In this document: positions 57,842-64,000 of the stretch, one piece after another
Layout: every line of letters begins with the position of its first letter
How positions within the stretch are numbered: position 1 is the first letter of the stretch
Assembly (NCBI GenBank): GCA_963752755.1
Contig: CAVVZJ010000012.1
Span: forward strand, 1 to 64,000
From: CAVVZJ01 sp963752755
Lineage (GTDB): Bacteria; Planctomycetota; Planctomycetia; Isosphaerales; Isosphaeraceae
Reading direction: 5' to 3'
Length of the DNA: 64,000 bases
Position numbers and translations under genes: made by a program
The notes under the pieces: generated by a model
The model's database searches: none
The model's input: the letters and a program-made list of their open reading frames with translations, nothing else
Told to the model about the DNA's origin: nothing

Positions 57842-58734
57842 ATGCTCGCCGCTCCGACTCGCTCCGTCAACGAGCCGATCGGCCTGCTCGCCGGGAGCGG
57901 GCGGTTCCCGATCCTGTTCGCCCAGGCGGCGCGCGAACAGGGACTCCCGGTCGCCTGCGTCGGGATTCGCTACGAGGCGAGCGAGGAACTCCGCGGGCTC
58001 TGCGACTCGTTCGATGTCGTCGGCATCTCCAAGCTCGGCCGGATGATCCGCACGTTCCGACGTCGCGGCTCCCGGCAGATCGTCATGGCGGGCAAGGTGA
58101 CCAAGAGCGTCATGTACACGCCCTGGCGCTTCGTCCAGCTCTGGCCCGACTGGCGGACCCTCCACATGTGGTACGTCAACACCGGCGGCAACAAGAAGGA
58201 CGATTCGATCCTGCTGGCGGTCATCAAGGAGTTCGAGCGCGACGGATGACCTTCGCCTCGGCCCTGGACTTCTGCCCGGAGTTACTCGTGAAAAAGGGAA
58301 TCCTGACCCGTCGCCGGCCGACCCTGGCCGAGCAAAAGGACATCGCGTTCGGCTGGATGCTCGCCAAGGAGATGGGCCGGCTCGACGTCGGCCAGAGCGT
58401 GGCCGTCAAGGAGTGCGCCGCGCTGGCCGTCGAGGCGATCGAGGGGACCGACCGCTGCATCGAGCGCGCCGGCCAGTTCTGTCGCGCCGGCGGCTGGACG
58501 CTCGTGAAGGTCGCCAAGCCCCAGCAGGACATGCGATTCGACGTCCCGACCGTCGGCGTCACCACGATCGAGAAGCTTCACGCCGCCGGCGCCCGCGTGC
58601 TGGCCATCGAGGCCGGCAGGACGATCCTGCTCGACCAGGACCAGGTCGTCGCCCTGGCCGACCGCTACGGCCTGGCGATCGTCGCCCTCGACCCCACCGA
58701 GGTCCCCGAGTACGACCACGGTCAGGCTGCCTGA
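57842..58734 (+). CDS. lpxI: UDP-2,3-diacylglucosamine pyrophosphatase LpxI (one frameshift)
   Basis: LpxI (DUF1009), which cleaves UDP-diacylglucosamine to lipid X; about 297 residues. The N-terminal domain has IGLLAGSGRFPILFAQAAR, VVGISKLGRMIRTFRRRGSRQIVMAGKV and GNKKDDSILLAVIKEFERDG. One missing G near 58245 joins MTFASALDFCPELLVKKGILT, IAFGWMLAKEMGRLDVGQSVAVKE, VAVEAIEGTDRCIERAG, VKVAKPQQDMRFDVPTVGVTTIE and the final LAIEAGRTILLDQ. The ATG at 57842 gives the usual start just before the glycine-rich motif. It pairs with lpxD 186 bp upstream. A terminator follows. Confidence 0.93.
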
Positions 58735-58776
58735 TCCCCCCATCTTCACCGAGTTGATGTGCGCCGACCTCACCGG

Positions 58777-58808
58777 CCCCACCGTGTCAAATCGCGGTGG
58801 GGCTTGTG
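58777..58808 (+). terminator. Terminator-like hairpin after lpxI
   Basis: CCCCACCG (58777-58784) and CGGTGGGG (58795-58802) with a 10-nt loop, then CTTGTGTTT. The stem equals that of the terminator at 8372, but the T-tract is poorer. Confidence 0.65.
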
Positions 58809-58925
58809 TTTGCGCTCGATTCCGGAGAGAATGTCGGCGATTCCGTGAACCCGACGCTCCCGTCGGCGAACTAAAGGGTAGATGGGGTGGTCGATGGTGG
58901 CCCCCGATCAAACACGGATCTTGCC

Positions 58926-59252
58926 ATGACGACCGCCAAACCGCTGCTCCGAACGCCGCCCACGGGGGCGATCCTCCTCGGGCGGTTCGCGGTCTGGTTC
59001 GGGGCGGCCGTGATGCCGATTTACCTGGCGCTCTTTGTCCTGCTGCTGACCCGGCCGCCGGAACGGCCCGTCGAGTTCATCGACCTGCCCCCCTGGCTGC
59101 CCGAGATCGGTGTGTTTCTCAGTGGACTCGGCTGGGTCCTCGCCCGCCTGACGCGTCGGCGTGTGCCGTTGGCCTGCCTGGCGGGCCTGATCCTGAACGC
59201 GATTCCGCTGTTGATGGCGCTGGTCCTGCCGCTCCTGAACGGTGCGGGGTGA
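58926..59252 (+). CDS. Hypothetical three-helix membrane protein
   Basis: A 108-residue protein with hydrophobic segments at about 16-46 (ILLGRFAVWFGAAVMPIYLALFVLLL), 60-74 (LPEIGVFLSGLGWVLA) and 82-105 (LACLAGLILNAIPLLMALVLPLL). The ATG at 58926 follows a loose purine run. It is not recognised. Its 3' end overlaps, on the other strand, the apparent end of the SGNH/TPR gene. Confidence 0.6.
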   Translation: MTTAKPLLRTPPTGAILLGRFAVWFGAAVMPIYLALFVLLLTRPPERPVEFIDLPPWLPEIGVFLSGLGWVLARLTRRRVPLACLAGLILNAIPLLMALVLPLLNGAG

Positions 59253-60693
59253 GCCAGCCCAGTCCGGCGACCTGGATCGAATCGGCGGGCCGGCCCGATT
59301 TCAAGGCGGCCTGGGCCGTTCGGTACGGCTTCGCTCGGTCCATCACCTCGTTCGGGTCGTGACGGATGAAGGCCACGCGCTCGTAGAAACGTAGCGACTC
59401 GCTCGCAGACTTCCGCCCACTTCTCGGCGTCCATTCCGGCCTGTCCGGCACACTCGATCGGGTCGAGCCTCGGCGCCGGCCGTCCCTCCGGCCAGCCGAA
59501 CGCCCGACGCCCGGCCAGGCCTTCGAGAGTGGCCTGGGCGAGAGTCACGTAGGATGTCAGCGTCGGATGCTGCGCGTCGTGGATCTGTTGCCCTCCGAGC
59601 AAACCGTCCGGACTGTGCGACCGCAGCAGGTTCGGGCCATCGACGAGCAGCGCCTCGCGCTCCCTGGCGATCTTCCGGTAAGCGTCCTGAAAGTCGCCCG
59701 GACAACGCATCGGCATGGCGTCGAGGTCGCGGGCACGGGCGAAATGGTCGTTGGCCTCATCGGGACGCCCCGAGGCCGCCAGGAGCCGTCCGAGCCGGTA
59801 GTGCGACTCGGCGAATCCGGGTTGCTCGTCGATGAGGCGGCGGAAGAGCCGTTCGGCACCGGCCGGGTCGGCCGCCTCCAGGCCGCAGGCGGTCTGGAAG
59901 GCGCGAGCGAACGCCTGACGACCCGCCTCGGTCGTCTCCGGCGGCAATATGGAGCGGCTCGGCGGGAAATCGGCCTCGTTGCCCGCCGGCACCACCAGGA
60001 TCGGCAAGGCCCCGATGCGATCGCTGTAGGCGACGACGTGGTCGAGCCGCCGGGTGAAGTCGGCGAGCAGGAATGCGTACTCATCGCGGGTAAAGGCTGG
60101 GTGATCGACGAGTTCCCGGGTCGCGTGTGGCGGCGGTGGAGCGCTGATCCGGTTGTGCTCGATGGTCTCGTCCAACAGCCGGCCGAGCGGTGAGAAGGCC
60201 GACAAAAAGCGCGCCGGCCCCGAGCGTTCGAGGAGCGGACCATCTTCCGGGTAGTAGCGGCACGTTCCGCGACCAGCCGAAGCGGGCCTGGAACTCGTTG
60301 TGTCCGGCATAAATCAGGATCGCGTCCGGCTTTCGGCGTAATTGCTGGAGGTACACCAGGGCCTGTTCCAGGCAGATCCCACCCGCGGCCCAGATCTTGA
60401 CTTCCACCTTCCGACCCGGGAAGACCTTCTCCAGCGCCCGACCGACGAGCTGCCCGACCGACAGCCACGGTTGATACGGCTGCCCCTCCGCGCTCGACTC
60501 ACCCACGACGACCAGGTACAGGCCGTTGCCATCCGCCCCCGATTCCAGTTTCGCCGGGTAGTCGGCCAGCCGATGCGACCAGGCCAGCCAGCTTGCCGCG
60601 AGCCCCTCACCGAGCAGCACCGCCACGATCAGCGAGGCCCCGAGCGTCAGCAACCGAGCCCCGGTCAGGCGCCGCGCCGGCCTCGTCGCCAGA
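59119..60693 (-). CDS. SGNH-type hydrolase with TPR region (frameshifted)
   Basis: About 500 residues from indel-broken frames. After an N-terminal TM helix (LLTLGASLIVAVLLGEGLAASWL), block I with the nucleophile Ser is VVVGESSAEGQPYQPW, an Ala/Gly region (WAAGGICLEQALVYLQQL) follows, and block III is IYAGHNEFQARFGW. After an indel near 60260 a TPR-like stretch appears (AERLFRRLIDEQPGFAESHYRLGRLLAASGRPDEANDHFARA), then the late D-x-x-H type block DAQHPTLTSYVTLA. The start (TTG or CTG near 60690) and the end (somewhere between 59119 and 59370, after an indel near 59400) are uncertain. Probably a membrane-anchored esterase or acyl-sugar hydrolase. Confidence 0.7.
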
Positions 60694-60940
60694 GCAAAAG
60701 ACCCGTCGACACCAGCAAAGGCGTCAGGACCAGCAGCGCCAGATACCCCCAGCCGAGCCATTCCACCACGTTCGCGATGCGCTTCCGGCTCCCCCCCGGC
60801 GGGAAGATCCAGAGGAAGACCGTCCGTAGCCAGGCCGGGCCAACCGCCAGCACCACGAAGCCGGCCACGATCCCCAGAACCGGCCTGGCGAGTCGGTTCC
60901 ACCGCACGCGAGCATGAGCTTGGCCTGGCTCCCGGTTCAC
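60665..60940 (-). CDS. Small two-helix membrane protein
   Basis: A 91-residue protein with two TM helices (VLGIVAGFVVLAVGPAWLRTVFLWIF and WGYLALLVLTPLLVSTGLLLW) joined by a short basic loop (GGSRKRIANVVEW) and ending in an Arg-rich tail. The GTG at 60940 overlaps the stop of the cytidylate-kinase-like gene by GTGA, so translation is probably coupled. Its 3' end overlaps the start of the SGNH gene. Not recognised; it may help anchor the SGNH hydrolase. Confidence 0.65.
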   Translation of the reverse strand: MNREPGQAHARVRWNRLARPVLGIVAGFVVLAVGPAWLRTVFLWIFPPGGSRKRIANVVEWLGWGYLALLVLTPLLVSTGLLLWRRGRRGA

Positions 60941-61773
60941 ACCAGGTCACCTCCAGTTTCGGGCTGTTCCTTGGTCGATGGCCAGGCGGCCTCCGTCGGC
61001 GGCGATCCGGCCGGCCCGTTGACGTCGCGGTTCCCCGACCAGCCCGCCTCGACGGCCCGCGCGATCACCTCCACGGCAATCGTCAAGCCGAGGCTGTCGG
61101 TGTCGAGCACCAGGTCGTAAGCGTGCGGATCGCTCGGGTCGGAGCGGTGCAAGGTCCGGATGAACCGCTCGTGGCGGTGGTCCAGGTCCCGCGCCACCCG
61201 CCGCGCGGTCCGGTACGACAGCCCCATCCGCTCCGCCACCCGTCGGGCGCGGACCGAGAGCGGGGCGACCAGCCGCACCGAGAGCGTCTCCGACCTCGGC
61301 AAGAGCCAGGCCGCGCCCCGGCCCACAATGATCGAACGTCCCGCCCGGCCGATCGTCTGCACCAGCTTCGCCAGGTGATCGAGATACGCCTCCTGCGGCG
61401 CGTAATGCTCCTCGCGAAGCGGCAGGAGCCAGTCCTGGATCAAACCCGGGGCCTGCTCGTCGTAGGTCCGCGCGTCCTCCACGGCGATCTCCATGCCGTG
61501 GGCGATCGCCTCGATCAGCTCGTGGTCGTACACCTTCCAGCCGAGCCGCGTGCCGAGCAAGCGGCCAACGGTGCTTCCTCCGGCTCCGGTCTCCCGGCTG
61601 AGACAGACCGTCCGGAACCGATCGCGAGGCTGTCGCGCCGTCTCGGGTTCGTCGCCCCCGGCATTCCAGCCGAGGAGCCGACGGCCCAGCCGGAGCGGCC
61701 AGGCCCACCAGGGGGCTGGTTCCGTACCGGCGGGGGAAGCGGCCCGCGTCGTCCTCGCGTCGCTCGTCCGCAT
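60937..61773 (-). CDS. Cytidylate kinase-like family protein
   Basis: A 278-residue P-loop protein of the Cytidylate_kin2 type. The P-loop region is CLSRETGAGGSTVGRLLGTRLGWKVYDHELIEAIA, followed by SIIVGRGAAWLLPR, SVRLVAPLSVRARRVAERMGL, DLDHRHERFIRTLH and DPHAYDLVLDTDSLGL, all in the family order. It is not the housekeeping Cmk, which lacks this spacing; the substrate may be another nucleotide or sugar. The ATG at 61773 is chosen because about 40 upstream codons are Arg/Ser-rich and not conserved. First gene of a coupled three-gene minus-strand set. Confidence 0.85.
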   Translation of the reverse strand: MRTSDARTTRAASPAGTEPAPWWAWPLRLGRRLLGWNAGGDEPETARQPRDRFRTVCLSRETGAGGSTVGRLLGTRLGWKVYDHELIEAIAHGMEIAVEDARTYDEQAPGLIQDWLLPLREEHYAPQEAYLDHLAKLVQTIGRAGRSIIVGRGAAWLLPRSETLSVRLVAPLSVRARRVAERMGLSYRTARRVARDLDHRHERFIRTLHRSDPSDPHAYDLVLDTDSLGLTIAVEVIARAVEAGWSGNRDVNGPAGSPPTEAAWPSTKEQPETGGDLV

Positions 61774-62104
61774 CTGGCCCCCCCGACCTCGACTCGCGAC
61801 CGCTCGCGACCGCAATCGGCCGCGGCAACCATCCCCTGACCAGTCTAGTCGCGCCATCTCGCCAACGGAAGCCATCGACGACGTCCCCGCCACCCCTGGT
61901 AATCCTTACAAGCCCCGTGGCCCGCGATCCCGGCCCTCCAAAAATCGATTTTTTCTAAAGTCCCGTTCATCCACCTCTTAGCTCGACACCGTTTGCATCT
62001 CGCGCCGTCCGGTACGCTCCTTGCTTTCACCCCCGCTCGCCACCAGCGGCGACGCCCAACTCGACGGATTCCCGCCTGACCTTGATATTGGAGAACCATC
62101 CACG
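61774..62104. other. Divergent intergenic region
   Basis: No gene seen. An AT-rich patch near 61935-61985 (around TCGATTTTTTCTAAAGTC) lies between two divergent genes and is the likely promoter area for one or both. Confidence 0.4.
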
Positions 62105-62314
62105 ATGAGGAATCGTCAGCGTACTCTCCTCTGGATGAAGGATTTGCTCGACCACATGGCCCGCTGCCACGAGCAGTTGCAATGGGCCGGCGATGGACCC
62201 ACCGAGTCGTTTCTGACCGAGTCCCTGTTGGTGGACCTCAGCGAATGCCGACGTCTCTGCGAGGAGCTTCAGACCCGTCCCGCCCCCCGACCTGCGGTCC
62301 TCGGCCCGGCCTGA
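62105..62314 (+). CDS. Hypothetical small protein, helical
   Basis: A 69-residue protein: a charged helix (TLLWMKDLLDHMARCHEQLQWA), a polar turn, a second helix (TESLLVDLSECRRLCEELQT) and a Pro/Ala tail. Three Cys are present, but no CxxC. The ATG at 62105 is supported by a GGAG 14 nt upstream, which is only fair. Similar short helical-hairpin proteins occur widely in planctomycetes; the function is not known to me. Confidence 0.6.
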   Translation: MRNRQRTLLWMKDLLDHMARCHEQLQWAGDGPTESFLTESLLVDLSECRRLCEELQTRPAPRPAVLGPA

Positions 62315-62434
62315 GCGTCGGACCGCTTCACCCTGAGGAGCTTGACCCGGATCGGGAATCACGGATACCTTTGGCTCGAGAATTGCCGCTATTGACCCGG
62401 ACATGCCCCGATCCCTCCCCTCGGAGCCAGCCCC

Positions 62435-62890
62435 ATGAACGCCCGAAGGCTCGCCGCCGGCCTGGCGCTCGCCCTCTCATGCGGCCTCCTCACCGCCTCC
62501 GACGACCCCAAGACCGACAAGGACCTTGAAGGTTCCTGGGTCGTCGTCTCCGCCCTCCGCGGCGGCGAGAAGGGTGAGCGCCCGGTCGGCGACCGCTTCA
62601 CCTTCAAGGACGGCCAGATCACCATCAAGCCCGACGAATCCGACTCCCGCGAGCAACTGGCCACCTACACCGTTGATCCCTCCAGGGACCCCAAACAGAT
62701 CAACCTCACGCCCAAGGCCCGCGAAGGGACCGACCAGGAATCGCCCACCCTCCCGGGTATCTACAAGATTGAGGACGGCAAGCTCATCGTCTGCTTCTCG
62801 ACCGACCGCAACGTCGAACGCCCCACCTCCTTCGCCTCCGAGGTCGGCAGCCGCACCATCCTCGCCGTCCTCGAACGCCGCAAGGACTAG
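62435..62890 (+). CDS. TIGR03067 domain secreted protein
   Basis: A 151-residue protein with a signal peptide (RRLAAGLALALSCGLLTA) and a TIGR03067 beta-barrel-like domain: KDLEGSWVVVSALRGGEKGE, DRFTFKDGQITIK, TYTVDPSRDPKQINLTP, LPGIYKIEDGKLIVCFS and NVERPTSFASE. This domain is planctomycete-enriched and often occurs in many copies; its ligand is unknown. The last 16 bases of the gene form one arm of a perfect hairpin. Confidence 0.9.
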   Translation: MNARRLAAGLALALSCGLLTASDDPKTDKDLEGSWVVVSALRGGEKGERPVGDRFTFKDGQITIKPDESDSREQLATYTVDPSRDPKQINLTPKAREGTDQESPTLPGIYKIEDGKLIVCFSTDRNVERPTSFASEVGSRTILAVLERRKD

Positions 62891-62915
62891 CGGACCGTCA
62901 GTCCTTGCGGCGTTC
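62873..62915 (+). terminator. Long hairpin overlapping the end of the TIGR03067 gene
   Basis: GAACGCCGCAAGGACT (62873-62888) is the perfect reverse complement of AGTCCTTGCGGCGTTC (62900-62915), with an 11-nt loop. The left arm includes the final codons and stop. No U-run follows, so it would be an atypical or factor-assisted terminator, or an mRNA 3' stabiliser. Confidence 0.6.
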
Positions 62916-63120
62916 GTCCTTCGTCGGGCGCGTGGCGTCTTCGCCGATACAACCGACGCGTCGTGCTCATGCCTCGTCGCCGACCGACGCCCCCGACCCG
63001 GCCTGGACCATCACCCATCGTCCGTTCGCGAGAGTCGGTAACGCCTTGCTCGATTCGCCCCTCCGCGGCTACCCTTGTTGCCGGAAGCACTCGATCCCCT
63101 CGCCGAGAGAACGCCCCACC

Positions 63121-63915
63121 ATGAGCCTCCCGGAGCTCACGCCGGTCAAGGATTTCCGCGTGGACGCCCTCCGCGTCCTTGTCTATGAGACCCGTGCCCA
63201 GATGGGACGCGCCGCTGCCGGGCATGTTGGCCGTGCGTTGACCGAGCGCCAGTCGTCGGCCGGCAAGGCCAACGTCGTCTTCGCCGCCGCGCCCAGCCAG
63301 GACGAGTTCCTCGCCGGCCTGGTGGCCCACCCCGGCATCGACTGGTCCCGCGTCACCGCCTTCCACATGGACGAGTACCTCGGCCTCGACCCCGACCACC
63401 CCGCCTCCTTCCGCCGCTACCTCCACGAACACCTCTTCCGCCTCGCCGACATCGCCCCCGACCGCCTCCGTCTGATCCCCGGCGAGCAGACCGACCGCCC
63501 CCTGCGCGTCTGTCTCGACTACGAGGAGCAACTCCGCGCCGAGCCCACCGACATCGTCTGCGCCGGCATCGGCGAGAACGGCCACCTCGCCTTCAACGAC
63601 CCCCCCGTCGCCGACTTCCTCGACCCCGTCTGGATCAAGGTCGTCCGGCTCGACGAAGCCTGCCGCGAGCAGCAGGTCCACGACGGCTGCTTCGCCGCGA
63701 TCGAGGACGTGCCGACCCACGCCTTCACCCTCACCATCCCCGCCTTGCTCGCCGCCCCGATTCTCTCCGTCGTCGTCCCCGGCCCCCGAAAGGCCGAGGC
63801 CGTCCTCGAAACCCTCAACGGCCCGATCTCCGAGGTCTGCCCCGCCAGCATCCTCCGCCGCCACGAAGGCGCCACGCTCTTCCTCGACCGCGACTCCGCC
63901 CGGCTCGTCCTCTAG
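63121..63915 (+). CDS. nagB: Glucosamine-6-phosphate deaminase-like protein (NagB/6-phosphogluconolactonase family)
   Basis: A 264-residue isomerase/deaminase that would convert glucosamine-6-phosphate to fructose-6-phosphate and ammonia. VVFAAAPSQDEFLAGLV is the phosphate loop, a weaker form of the usual GLATGSTP. FHMDEYLGLDPDHPASF holds the catalytic Asp, and GIGENGHLAFNDP holds the Asp/His pair of the active site. EDVPTHAFTLTIPALLAA and ILRRHEGATLFLD follow as in NagB. The start at 63121 is the obvious ATG. It is intact. A sugar-phosphate role is clear; the exact substrate could differ because of the changed phosphate loop. Confidence 0.87.
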   Translation: MSLPELTPVKDFRVDALRVLVYETRAQMGRAAAGHVGRALTERQSSAGKANVVFAAAPSQDEFLAGLVAHPGIDWSRVTAFHMDEYLGLDPDHPASFRRYLHEHLFRLADIAPDRLRLIPGEQTDRPLRVCLDYEEQLRAEPTDIVCAGIGENGHLAFNDPPVADFLDPVWIKVVRLDEACREQQVHDGCFAAIEDVPTHAFTLTIPALLAAPILSVVVPGPRKAEAVLETLNGPISEVCPASILRRHEGATLFLDRDSARLVL

Positions 63916-63967
63916 CCCGCCCGAGACACCCACGGAGCCGACTCTTCCCAGATCCTCGCTCCAGACG

Positions 63968-63992
63968 CCTTCCGATCACGAGTGTCGGAAGG
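63968..63992. terminator. Short hairpin after nagB
   Basis: CCTTCCGA (63968-63975) pairs with TCGGAAGG (63985-63992), with a 9-nt loop, 52 bp after the nagB-like stop. There is no clear T-tract in the window. Confidence 0.4.
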
Positions 63993-64000
63993 GGACGCGA

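Noticed and set aside
1..64000. CRISPR arrays, IS elements, prophage or integron
   Set aside because: No regularly spaced repeats, transposase, integrase or phage structural gene was seen on either strand.

Overview
The window is GC-rich DNA (roughly two-thirds G+C by eye) that looks like a planctomycete chromosome, probably Isosphaerales-like. The reasons are the mix of DUF1559 pseudopilin, TIGR03067, DUF1080 and FG-GAP proteins, an LpxD/LpxI outer-membrane lipid set, CsrA, LexA, and a GldA/GldFG/DUF4340 ABC cluster. No phage, plasmid or IS element was seen. Many clearly conserved genes are broken by single-base indels, often in G/C runs. The simplest reading is residual long-read or draft-assembly error, so frameshifted genes are reported over their full extent as CDS.

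Layout. 0-8.4 kb: NTF2-like protein, a three-gene ABC efflux module (ATPase, FtsX-type permease, HlyD/MacA-type adaptor), alpha/beta hydrolase, a membrane protein, amidohydrolase and a terminator. 9.0-13.5 kb: a sulfide/persulfide oxidation cluster (tiny membrane protein with an in-frame UGA, rhodanese-DUF2892, TauE/SafE exporter, MBL-fold persulfide dioxygenase-like/rhodanese fusion, sulfide:quinone oxidoreductase). 13.9-22.1 kb: EamA transporter, RNase HI, LexA and the Gld-type ABC cluster. 22.1-22.6 kb: five tRNA genes on the minus strand. 22.8-26.5 kb: small protein, MMPL/RND transporter, archease.

26.6-32.6 kb holds the most interesting system: a retron-like cassette alternating protein-RNA-protein-RNA-protein. 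It has a large helical (HEAT-like) protein, a structured RNA, a SWIM zinc-finger protein, a second structured RNA of the same family, and a retron-type reverse transcriptase with NAxxH, YADD and VTG motifs. The two RNAs share loop and flank sequences, but their 23-bp hairpin stems and their end-pairing arms differ in sequence while staying complementary. That covariation is what retron msr-msd RNAs should show.

33-46.6 kb: DUF1080, M24 peptidase, lipoprotein, FG-GAP protein, a 5'-truncated DUF1559 gene abutting tpx, two polytopic membrane proteins flanking csrA, argC and an MFS exporter. 46.6-64 kb: uvrA, flavin reductase-like protein, DUF255/thioredoxin protein, CtpA-type protease, tsaD, HAD hydrolase, lpxD, lpxI, SGNH/TPR hydrolase, cytidylate-kinase-like protein, TIGR03067 protein and a NagB-type deaminase. 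Short perfect hairpins lie between many genes.
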